The notes under the pieces are model-generated. The model ran no database searches, had not been told where the DNA came from, and saw nothing but the letters and a program-made list of their open reading frames with translations. From Leptasterias polaris (Eukaryota > Echinodermata > Asteroidea > Forcipulatida > Asteriidae), in assembly GCA_037783415.1 (NCBI GenBank), contig JAZGTN010000037.1:6496501-6560500 (forward strand): a DNA stretch of 64,000 bases, in the 5' to 3' direction. This document shows positions 43,901 through 53,929 of the stretch, piece by piece (the first letter of the stretch is position 1; the number at the start of each line of letters is the position of its first letter). A program made the position numbers and the translations under genes.

Positions 43901-44818
43901 CTTAACATCAGAAGTGCATACAGCGCAGAGGTAATTTTCCACGATGGGAACGCCATATTGTTGGTAGCAGTTTACAACATTGGTAAAGGATGCGGGTCGT
44001 GTAACCACCACGACAACCAGAACCCAAGCAGAGCATTTCTCTGGGATCACTCCCTAAAAATTTTTGAAAAGGACCATTTTCAAAATCTACCGTCGACAAC
44101 CCTTATACACTCTTTCTCCGATCGATACCGCGGCAGAAGCACGGTAATCACCGTCTTTGCAAAATGTGATTGCAGCACAACAATACACTACTTGGATATC
44201 AACGGGTCCAGCATAGAGTTTAAGAAGATTGATCAGGACAACAGCTTGTCATTCACAGGTGTAATGGTCGTTCAGTCTGTGCGCTACCAGGGTTCACAGT
44301 ACATTCTGTTTGCACCCCTCAACAGACACACTGAGAGAGAGCCCATTAGCATATTCAACTGGACACAGAGCACAGGATCATTGACTTTCCACAGAAATCT
44401 CTCCACTTACATTAACGAGGACACTGGCCTCAGTACAACTGTCTTCAAGAACGACGTCTTCCTCTGCAGTGTATCTAATGCATCTCTGAAAGTGACGATA
44501 TATTGGCTGAAGCCGGACCAAGGACATCTAGAGGAGATCAGACACATTCAAGGAGAAGCGGAGTTTTCAATGTGCAGATTCCTCTACCAGGACTATGAGC
44601 TGTACGCTGCCGTTGGGTCTCAACGCAGAGTAGAACTGCTGCAGTACAACACGATTGCAAGAAACTTTACTGATGCTGTAAATCTGCCGGGGGCCAAAAA
44701 CACAATTGACGTTATAAGCTTCCAAAGCAGGAACGATGCATACATCGTCACAACAGGTGACTGCAGTTCAAAAAAGAGGTACTGCACGAACAAGGTTTAC
44801 AGAAAGATTCACTCCTAA
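37936..44818 (+). CDS. Secreted EAR/EPTP-like repeat protein, four exons
   Basis: Exons: 37936-38031, 40222-40288, 40913-10 (that is, 40903)-41025 and 43848-44818. All introns are GT-AG, phases join cleanly and the total is 418 residues. The N-terminus MKIPSLLMISLSLSTLVCG is a signal peptide, followed by a basic RSERKR stretch and a short Cys-containing segment. From residue 75 the text repeats a pattern such as LTSFSINNEQYQLFTDN-KTVIMTKW, AEVIFHDGNAILLVAVYN and CRFLYQDYELYAAVG: beta-strand pairs with F..x..Y followed by a short loop and W. This resembles EAR/EPTP repeats, which form extracellular beta-propellers in LGI and TSPEAR proteins. At least six N-glycosylation sequons (NKT, NGS, NWT, NLS, NAS, NFT) and three close Cys pairs fit secretion. 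The function is unknown; binding to a cell-surface partner is only an inference. The start is supported by the signal peptide. Confidence 0.8.
38125..38475. mobile_element. MITE with CACCCCTATGTTCC ends, 351 bp
   Basis: CACCCCTATGTTCC (38125) and GGAACATAGGGGTG (ending 38475) are perfect inverted repeats of 14 bp. The interior has a CTAGGGTTAGGGTTAG stretch near the right end. Fragments with the same words occur near 4440 and 20575. It lies in intron 1 of the secreted-protein gene. Confidence 0.75.
38805..39065 (+). mobile_element. tRNA-Lys-like SINE, long copy
   Basis: The body (CTTCCCAGGTTGTATCGTAT, GATCCCTGGCTACACGAC, GGCTTCTGACTGGCACCCCC, TAGGGAGACCGCCAACATAG) precedes a tRNA-like part at 38968-39031. 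The acceptor-type GGCTAGA pairs with TCTAGTC over 7 bp; D arm GCTCAGTTGGTAGAGC, anticodon-loop ACGTTAA, B box GGTTCAAATCCCGC. A reverse tail fragment lies at 39575-39645. Confidence 0.7.
41036..42407. mobile_element. hAT-like non-autonomous element, 1372 bp, perfect 8-bp TSD
   Basis: Ends CAGTGTTGTGACCA (41036) and GTCACAACACTG (ending 42407) are inverted repeats. AAACCAAT stands on both sides (41028-41035, 42408-42415), an exact 8-bp target duplication characteristic of hAT insertion. Sub-terminal GGTCGG words (ACCGGTCGGC, GCCGGTCGGG) are shared with 62829-63933. No transposase frame is recognisable. It sits 10 bp downstream of the exon 3 donor of the secreted-protein gene. Confidence 0.88.
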
Positions 44819-45201
44819 CCGTCAGAGCCTCATCACTAATTTGTGGAGAAAGTTAACTATAACTAGTAAACTTGAGGGTACAACCATGTATAAAACCTTT
44901 TGGAAGGGGTGGCTCTCAGAGCAATCACTACTGGTCAACCTTCTGGTCACATTTCACTGGATTTTTTTTAATGAAACAACGATTCTGTAATTGACTTTGT
45001 TTCCCTCCTCATGCCCCCCCCCAAAAAAAAAACATTACCTTGGCTATGGAACTTTTTGCATGTCATTTTGTCACCCATTAACGAAAAAAAGATTTTAAGA
45101 ATAAGCATTTATTTATATTTATATATTTGTTTAACAATTTGATTGGTTTATATGCACACACAATGTCTTTGATAGCCAATTTGTAATTATTTTAATGTGC
45201 T

Positions 45202-45220
45202 AATAAAGGATATGAATAAA
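45202..45220 (+). promoter_or_regulatory. Candidate poly(A) signals of the secreted-protein gene
   Basis: AATAAA at 45202-45207 and again at 45215-45220, about 385 bp after the stop codon. They are the first tandem pair downstream and suit a 3' UTR end near 45240. The interval 44860-44950 within this UTR contains a repeat-like AAACTTGAGGGTACAACCAT. Confidence 0.5.
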
Positions 45221-46033
45221 GCCCAGTTCATACTTCCAAAAAGCGAAGCAAATTTTCTTGCCTCACCAGTGGAAAAAACAACGCATATTAATTATTGCAT
45301 CACTAAAATTCGCTTCGCATTCACATTCATGCCAAGTATGAAGTGGGCTTTTAAAATTAGTAACACTAAATTAGAAAATTTTAATCTGGGGTGCGTCCAT
45401 TCAGGCTAACAATGCAATCGTTTGCCAACTAAGCGTACGTTTTAAGTTATAAGAACGCGTTAAGTTCAAAAAGCGTTCCCACACATTTGCGACAAACCTG
45501 GCAAACGCTCTGGGGAGGTGTTAGCTGTTAGCCAACTAAAAAATAATAATGGTGGAAAACAGTAAAAAACCAGTTAGAAAGCAATGAATAGTAGACTAAT
45601 GTGAACTAAGTCTTACCTCTTACAAATCAAATTGGTTTTAGCAAAGTGTTATAAATAATTATTTCAAAATGTTTGGGAACAAAATTTGTTCACAAATGTA
45701 GTGAATGTAAGTTTAAATATTGAAAATATTTCATTCTATTTTTAAAGGCAGACGACAGAACTTTGCCCAACACACAGATTAATACTGCAATATGATTGGT
45801 CCAACAGAATGAAGCGAACATGCATACATGTTTTCAACACAACGTTTTCCAGTTCAAATTATTAATATAGCATGACGCACATGTTAAAAACGATAGAGCA
45901 AAAATGTATCAAACCTATCAGAACGTCACTATTTTTATGCATAGATCTTAGTCAGAGTGCGCTTTTTATATGCAACAAGATTAAGAAACTAAAATGAAAC
46001 TACATGTACAGTATTAATAAGAGATGTTGTATA

Positions 46034-46239
46034 GACGATGTGACCTCTGTTTACATTCAAACCGCCCTCTGTTGACAAGTCTGTTGTCCAAGTCATGTTC
46101 CGCCGGGCAAAAAGACGCGTAGTCATGGTAATATTGTGTGTACTTTCTAGCTGGCTGTCAAGTACACAAAGGTTTTGCCCGGCGACATGCGCGCGCATCA
46201 TGTTATGATTTTCAAATGACGTCAGAGGTCACATCATCT
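46034..46239. mobile_element. MITE with GATGTGACCTCTG ends
   Basis: GACGATGTGACCTCTG near 46034 and CAGAGGTCACATCATC near 46238 are inverted repeats. A second internal pair (GCCGGGCAAAA / TTTTGCCCGGC) makes a long hairpin possible. No coding capacity. Confidence 0.65.
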
Positions 46240-47018
46240 GTAGATACATGTATGAAACTTGACAAAATTATTGGTGGTAAATGACAAATGCAAAAAGATG
46301 TAGTTATGATGTAAATTATTGATGAAAACTAATGGGTAAGAAGTAAACTGCAACTAGTTAAAGAATTGGTGACTACATGTTTAACTAATCCTTTAAACTG
46401 ATGACTACACTGTGTCCGTAAAGCCAGGTCTATGTACTTAATAACACAAATGACCCGATAACTTTTTGTATCAATTTTTGTAAATAACAGCACAAAATTT
46501 CAATAAAAAGGCTCATATTTTTATAGTAACAAACCAATTTCTAAGTCAGTTTGTTGGGTTTTTTATATAAATAAACTTGGCTGTGCTTGATTAGCTGGCT
46601 GAGTCGATCCGGGTAAGCCCCCATTCAACTGCAAAATTTCCCTAGCATTCGTTATGCATCATGGTACAGCCGATTACATCGTGTGCTTTACATGTATGTC
46701 TGAAACACTTTGCGAATTAACAAAAAGATTGTCAAATAACAATTTTCATGGTAAAACTGCGACGTTGAATTATTTAATAAGCTCAGATTAACAACAAAAA
46801 TAGATATTCTTCCAATAAAAAATATTAATGCCAACAGGGCCGTTATTTTAGGATTAAAATATCTGTCAAACTTCTTGAACATGTCCCGCTAAATAACTTT
46901 TAAAAGGCGGCCAATTAAGAATGTTTTTGTCATGAGTCATGCAGCTGGGTCAGACACAAGTAACCCAAATCCGAGAGCAGGTTACTTGGACGGACAACGA
47001 CGTCAAAGCTACTCAAAC

Positions 47019-47235
47019 GCACTGGTGTTATTAAGACCCAGGGAAGCTAATCCAATGCACTGGTGTTATTAAGACCCAGGGAAGCTAATCCAACGCACTG
47101 GTGTTATTAAGACCCAGGGAAGCTAATCCAATACACTGGTGTTATTAAGACCCAGGGAAGCTAATCCAATGCACTGGTGTTATTAAGACCCAGGGAAGCT
47201 AATCCAATGCACTGGTGTTATTAAGACCCAGAAAA
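47019..47235 (+). repeat. 38-bp minisatellite, first block
   Basis: The unit GCACTGGTGTTATTAAGACC + CAGGGAAGCTAATCCAAY starts at 47019, 47057, 47095, 47133, 47171 and 47209, six near-identical copies at exactly 38 bp. Confidence 0.93.
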
Positions 47236-47540
47236 ACATTACATTAGCATTTGAAAAGCATTTTGTATATTCCATATTTTGTATTTTCTTGTCGCAGTAT
47301 TAGTGTATTTAAGGTTTTAGTCTTGTTTGTGGTTTTTACGTTGTTTCTTGGACTGAGGCTGTTGTACGGGGTCACACGAGCAGTGTTGAACTTCCGTTCA
47401 AAACAGGCTAGGCGCCGGGCAAAGTGGATCAATGCGAGATCAGACTCACGTGAAAATGCGTCAGCGATCAATTTGATCGCCCTTGCAGGATCTGATCCTC
47501 CTTTGATCGCCCTTGCCGGATCAAGTGTAAACGCGGTCCC
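47236..47540. other. Non-repeat spacer between minisatellite blocks
   Basis: About 300 bp of different sequence splits the two minisatellite blocks. Its right part repeats TTTGATCGCCCTTGC twice. An open frame of 122 codons crosses spacer and repeats; I see no support for it being a gene. Confidence 0.5.
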
Positions 47541-47925
47541 AGGGAAGCTAATCCACTGCACTGGTGTTAGACCCAGGGAAGCTAATCCAATACACTGGTG
47601 TTGGACCGAGGGAATCTAATTAAATGCACTGGAGTAAGAGCCAGGGAAGCTAATCCAATGCACTGGTGTTAAACCCAGGGATGCTAATCCAATGCACTGA
47701 TTTAAACCCAGGGAAGCTAATCCAATACACTGGTGTTAGACCCAGGGAAGCTAATTCAATGCACTGTGAACCCAGGGAAGCTAATCCAATGTGCTGGTGT
47801 TAAACCCAGTGAAGCTAATTAAATGCACTGGAGTAAGAGCCAGGGAAGCTAATCCAATGCAATGGTGTTAGACCCAGGGAAGCTAATCCAATGCACTGGT
47901 GTTAAACCCAGGGAAGCTAATCCAG
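47541..47925 (+). repeat. 38-bp minisatellite, second (degenerate) block
   Basis: Eleven or so shortened copies (about 33-37 bp) of the same unit, with GTGTTAGACCCAGGGAAGC and variants (GGAGTAAGAGCCAGGGAAGC twice, which suggests a higher-order unit). It is older or less homogenised than the first block. Confidence 0.85.
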
Positions 47926-48786
47926 AGTTGGAAGGGCAAGTAACACAAATTGTATATCGGAGAATGCTTACCAAGTGCTGTGTCACGTGTAGGACAGTAA
48001 GTTTATCTCATAGCTTCCATCAACCTTTTGAGGAAAAAATGCACAACAGGAAAAATGTGAATATAACATTTTTAAGTCAGGTGAGAGGAAAGCAATGTTA
48101 ACAAACTGTGGACAAATGTAGTGTATTTATGTAATAGTCAAGAGGGATTTTTGTTCTTGTGATGCACTCATTTTCCAATAGATAAAGTCCTCATGAAAAT
48201 GGGGGGGGGGGATTACAAGTCTCTAACCTTGCATTAAAAAGGCGCAAAAAAAAACCCATTGTATTTGATAAAATTACATTGAATTTGACCTTTCCACTAA
48301 CAAAGAGTGGAATGCATAGACCCACTTTTATTGTTGACATCCGATGACGTTGTGTTTCAAATTTTTCTCTGAAAGAGTATCAAATAAAATGGCATTGAAC
48401 ACCAATTTACTGCGAGGTTAAAAACTTGTGGTCCCCCCCCCCACCTTTTATAAGGACTCTACCTATCAGAAGATGAGTCTGTCCATAGACAAGACAGAAC
48501 TCCTCTTTCAGAAATAAATGGTAGCGGTATCACTGTATTATACAGGATTGGTAGAGCTGATAAAAATAGTCTCAGACAGTGATCATGTTTTGTGTGATCA
48601 ACCATATACATGTAATAAGAAAAAAAAAAACCTGTGAAACGACACTAAAAATCAATGTTCAATTTTAATCATTTTCTTTGACCAACCCAGCCACAGTTAT
48701 TTTAAAAAATTTAAACAATTTGTTTATATAATATTTATATTCTGAATGGTCGCTTTGCCAGTCAGCAAAGCATTTTTAGAAACATG

Positions 48787-49018
48787 AAGTATGCAAGCGC
48801 TAGCAACAAACAATCCCTGCCCACCTGTGGATTACAGTGACCTTATTGCTAAACGGACATCACTGAAAACACTGAAAAGACCTGAGTTTGCACAATGGAC
48901 AGCCAACCCCTCGGGATTTCACATATCATATTCAACCGACATCCGGAATTTCTTTTATAAGAAAGCCTTCTCAGCTGCAAACATCATTGCCAAGTTCCTC
49001 AAAAGGTCCTACTGACTA
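48787..49018 (+). other. Unassigned open frame, possible exon or element fragment
   Basis: An open stretch from about 48791 reads MQALATNNPCPPVDYSDLIA near the start and ends NIIAKFLKRSY, with composition less AT-rich than its surroundings. I do not recognise the family. No splice sites or partner exons are evident, so it could be an exon of an unseen gene, a transposon remnant, or chance. Confidence 0.2.
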
Positions 49019-50883
49019 GCCCTGGTAAAAGCCCACCCACATTAAATATTTAACCATTTGTGAGTTTTGTGAGTTTATTTGTTCGTCCCATCATACATCT
49101 CCTTAATTTGACCTTTATTCAATTTTTGTACATTTTTTGGGGAGGGGGGGGGGGGTTAAATTCTGAAGGTGATAAGACTAAGATTTAGGGTGGGCGGTTG
49201 GTACATGTACATCAAACAAACAGTGTTGCTATTTGTCAAAACACTTGAAGTAGCGCTGACGTTGCAAGTTGTCACTGATGAACAGAATTGACGAGACCTA
49301 ATGGCACGTGTTAGAGCTTCAGGATAATGTGAACAGAACAAAAATAACAAAAATAAAACTAAATCATGGAGACCAGGGAAATGTTGGTTTCCATGGAGGG
49401 TACGGTTGACGTAGATTGTTTGGCCAGCACTTGACGGGGGCATGACAGTGTAACATTTGGCCAGGGAGTCAATCAAAACAGCTTCTTAGGTAGTCGTAAA
49501 CACCTTTTGATATCTAAACTGATAACAAAGTTTGTTTTTACACCTAGCTTGGGCAAACATTACCATAGACAATAATTAAGATAATACTAGAGCGTGTAAC
49601 ACGTTAAAGGGTCTGTGATCATAATTTGAAGCCTTCGGAATCTTCAGATATTCTGGGTACATTTTCATGACTTGCAATGGTGTGACTAGGGCCCTACCCT
49701 TTCCAGAACCCAGGCCACTCCCATAGAAAAAATAAAAGAATAAACAAATCATATCAATTTATTTATTGATATGATTTTTTATTCACTTAAAAAACATTTT
49801 GTTAAAAATTGATCATTTAGTAAATAATTTTTTTTTAAAATAACTTTTTAAAAAGCGAATTGAAGAAAATAAACAATGTTATCAATAATAGATTTTAAAT
49901 CTTCTCAATCTTCCGATAGCCTGGGTACATTTTCACTATTTGCAAAAGCATAATCAGGCCCCCCCCCCCCCCCCCCCCCCACCACCCTCCCTCTGCTCAG
50001 AACCTTTGTTCACGATGTCAGGAGGACTCTGTGCATCACCAGAAATACAAACCTACAGCTTTGGACACATTATGGACTATTTCTCTCTCCCTTTGGTGAC
50101 CGCTTTGCTTCTCTCAAGAAAATTTTAAAAAGGCTTGAGGAGATTTTGAGAAAACCCCTGAAACCAGGAAAAATCCTGAGCAAAGTCCACACCCGATTCA
50201 TTTTTATTTTCTTCTCACTGAAGTTCCAGCACTTTTGTTGTCCCTTTTTCCACATTGTTGTATATTCTAATTATTCAGCCTGTACATATAGTTGTCATGT
50301 TTTTGCAATTTTTACCGTTTTAAAATCTTCTAATTTTTATGTACAATTCGTTGCAATTTTGCTTCTGGCCACAAGATCGAATTTGAATAAACCATGAAAA
50401 ATAATAATAATAATAGTTTCGTTTTTGAAGTTACTACAGATATATCAATGGACTACTTCTCATCAAGCCCAATTCACGATCAACTAATTTTTGATCGGCC
50501 AAAGCTGAGCACATTTCCCTGCTTCTTATCAATGTACTTACATCATATCTTCCAAGGGATGTTTGAGTTTGGTTGGCACGCATTGTCTCTGTGAGGGCCC
50601 ACAGGTGCTGCAAACCAGCTGTGATCTTGTCTACTGCCGGCAAACCCTTATAGTAAAATCCCAAAGGTATTAATTGGTACCCATGATTGCAATTAAAGGG
50701 GCAGTATGGGGTCGGAAGAAAGGGAAGCTGTGACATCACACTTTGTTTAGGAGATAACATTGATACACATCTTAAAAAACCAATCTTAGTCTAGATTTCC
50801 AATACAGTTATTAAAGCTGAATTTAGAAAAAAATGGCAGAGTAATGAACATCTAAATCAAAAATCAATTCAGAGTATTTTCTT

Positions 50884-51242
50884 AAAGGGAAGGTATACGT
50901 TTGGTAATCACTCTTAAAATCAATGGCAATAAAAACTTACATTTTGAGAATCATTTCACTTTGAAGTAATGTGGTTATGGAAAAATATATAAGTTTTTAT
51001 CCCCCCCAGATTTGAATCTGAGAGACGTTACTGTCAGATACGTTTATCAGATTGTGTATTCCAATTATGGATTATTCTTCCTGCGAGAACATAACCGCTC
51101 CGGATTTTTGGCGATATCTCAAAAAATCGCTACCACCTTTTAAAATGAAATTTTCAGAGGTTAGTTTTCTTGTATAATCTACATTCATATAGTATTGAAA
51201 CAATCAAACGGTTCCAAAAATCAAAGGTACACGTTCCCTTTA
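50884..51242 (+). repeat. ~370-bp repeat, divergent copy
   Basis: Bounded by TTAAAGGGAAGGTATACGTT and AAAGGTACACGTTCCCTTTA, which are inverted repeats. It contains TTGAAGTAATGTGGTTATGG and GATTTGAATCTGAGAG as in variant B, but has a distinct right half. Confidence 0.6.
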
Positions 51243-51413
51243 AAATGATTTACCCTCCGTTGTATCAGTGGCTCAATTGTTATTATTTTGTTTAAATTGT
51301 TGAGCGCCCAAGAACTAGGTCTGTATGGATGGGCAGTTTAGAAGTTCATGTTCCGGTCAAACATAGTTAGAGATGAACTCGCTAATAAAAAACAACAACT
51401 CTGCATTATCAAT

Positions 51414-51673
51414 ATCAGGTAAGGTTTGCGGTAGCACCATGTGTAAATCTACTTGCTAGGTAGATTTTGTTCTTTGAGAACTTGTCTTGCTATTTATTCT
51501 ACTGCCGTGGAGTAGATTATTCGGAATTTGGGAGACTTTGCAGTTCTGCAAAGAACTGTCCTGCTTTTTAACTACTACCTGGGCAGGTTCTGAAAAGAAC
51601 CGTTTTTTTTTTTAGAACCAATACTACTCCAAAAAGAGATTTTCACATGGTGCTACCGCAAACCTTACCTGAT
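51414..51673. mobile_element. MITE, 260 bp, ~30-bp perfect TIRs
   Basis: The left terminal ATCAGGTAAGGTTTGCGGTA and the adjacent GCACCATGTG are mirrored without mismatch at the right end (ending GAT at 51673). The interior has GCAGTTCTGCAAAGAACTG and GGTTCTGAAAAGAACC hairpins. Its first ~170 bp recur at 52951-53120. Confidence 0.85.
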
Positions 51674-52047
51674 TATACTCCCACCATGCAAAGTTTCAAA
51701 TCCTACTTAACTCTGCATTACAAACGAGTATTGAAAACAAATCCTTCTTCAAAATCTTACTTGTGCAGAAATCTTGGTGGTTTGTTTAGAGCCTGTGTCA
51801 GTCAGATGTTGGTTCTCAAGTAACCATGCTGTTACAGATGTAGAGTTCTCGGACTGAAAAAAAAAGGTATCAAAACAAAACATGATTCTAGGAGTACTGA
51901 AAGCAAGCCAACTTTTTACAGAGCGGCCGAGAAAGAAAAAAATTTATGAACAAATTTAAGTCCCAAGCAAAAATTGCAACCGGTTGTATAAAACACTATA
52001 CAATTTCAAAACATGAGCCCCTTGTGCGGACATTACACATGGGTAAT

Positions 52048-52449
52048 CAGGGCTCGAATTTGGGGGGAAAATCCACAAGACTACAGGGCTTGTAGCTCAA
52101 AATCTTTACTGGACAAGAATTTTTTTTACAAGACCAGATTCAAAATGTGAAAATAAAAAGTTTCTGACACAGTTTAACATGCATGTACATTTGACTGCTC
52201 TTATATGAACCCAAACTGAGACAAGTAAGAGAAGATTTATCTCTTGTCTTAATAGTATTAAGTGTACTTGATTACTCACAGAATTGAAAGATAATTTATC
52301 AGACCCAAATTCAACACTTGAACATAATTTGTTTCTGTTATTCAATTGAAAAACACAAGACCATCGGACTTGTTAGGTCATAAGTTTACTGGCCCAACAC
52401 TAAAATTACTGGCCTCGGGCCTGTGGTCCAGTGTAAAATTCGAGCCCTG
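52048..52449. mobile_element. Non-autonomous DNA transposon, 402 bp, 5-bp TSD
   Basis: Ends CAGGGCTCGAATTT (52048) and AAATTCGAGCCCTG (ending 52449) are perfect 14-bp inverted repeats. GTAAT stands on both sides (52043-52047, 52450-52454), an exact 5-bp duplication. No coding capacity. Confidence 0.85.
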
Positions 52450-52950
52450 GTAATTGTTCCAAGGATCTGCCATTTTGGGAGTCAAAATGCACGGTGCACA
52501 TCTAAACTGGACCCGACACGTAAAATGCGCACCGTACATTAACACTTTAAGAAACCGACTCCCAAAACGGTGCAAGGAAGATTTATCGTGTGTTGACGTC
52601 AGGCTAATTGAGGTCAAACAGTGGAAACGTGTACGCACCAGGCAAAACTCTTAGCCAATGAGTGGTCTTCTTTGACTTCATTGAGGGCGCTGTTTGAGGG
52701 TGTGACATCATAACTATACAAGGGGTCCATCAGTTTGTTTCTGCTGAGCACAGTTTGTATGTGCTTAGCATGTTTGTGTGCTGAATGAAATTAGTCTAAT
52801 TTCAATGGAGACTGGGTTAACTACAGGCTATTCACATTACACTACAATTGAAGAATTGTGAAAGGGAGTTTTAATCAATGAATCCCCTCCACATCCTTGT
52901 ATCAATGGCCAAACAAATAATTAAAATAATAATAATAACAATGAGAAGGA

Positions 52951-53120
52951 ATGTGGTTTGCGGTAACACCATGTGTATATCTACTTGCTAGGTAGATTTT
53001 GTTCTTTGAGAACTTGTCTTGCTATTTATTCTACTGCCGCGGAGTAGATTATTCGGAATTTGGGAGACTTCGCAGTTCTGCAAAGAACTGTCCTGCTTTT
53101 TAACTACTACCTGGGCAGGT
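52951..53120 (+). repeat. Left half of the 260-bp MITE, upstream of the LINE
   Basis: Matches 51420-51592 at about 95% (GGTTTGCGGTAACACCATGT through CTACTACCTGGGCAGGT), then diverges. It is about 800 bp upstream of the LINE frame. It could be a truncated MITE or a longer family member that shares its left end. Confidence 0.75.
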
Positions 53121-53929
53121 GGTAGGAAATCGGCCGGGACTACTACTTTTGCTTTGTGGATCGAGGGGTGTTCTCGTTATTAACTACTCTGCCGCGGAAG
53201 GAAGTTTGTTTTACTTGTTTTGTATCACAGCCAGGCCCTCGGGTGGTCAACAAATCTGCAAAATCAATACACACCTCGACCTCTGGTGAGAACACAGAGA
53301 CGTCCTCAATGCCAAAATGAACCCACACGGGTGAAGGTTGTAACAACACTAGACGAACAGCGGTCACTTCATCCGGTTCAAACAGCATCTGTCCATACAC
53401 AGAGACCAAGATATTAGGATCTCAATAAATATACAAGGCTTCTATCATGGTTTCCTATCATCAGAAAAATATGCAAAGAGTATGTGTCTATGGGGGTATT
53501 GTTCGGCAGCCAATTTCACAAAAGTATTATTTTTTTCCTGAGGGCGCCCCACTTGCTGGCAGCATCTCCACAACTGCTCTTAAACAATTATCATTTTTTG
53601 AGTGAATTATCCCACTTTGATGAACTGAGCACTAATCTGATGACAAAACTAACTGTCAGGATTCTGCTAGACTATTTATGTGCCGTTTCATCGAATAAAT
53701 GCGAGATCTACTAAGGAATATATTTTGGAACTTGCACCACTGCAGTGGACTTCATCAACCAGTATTTTTACCAGTACTCAACCACCATCAAACCACTTGG
53801 TGCTACCTGATCAGAGTCAGACCATTGATCTTAATCACCTCATTGATCTTGATCACCTTGTTGCATAATAACTTCTATGCCTTTGTGTTGGTTTAGTGCT
53901 ACTGGTTTGAGTGCTACTGGATTTCCACA

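Noticed and set aside
47019..47925. CRISPR-like array
   Set aside because: The units are contiguous, without unique spacers, in a eukaryotic context. It is a minisatellite.
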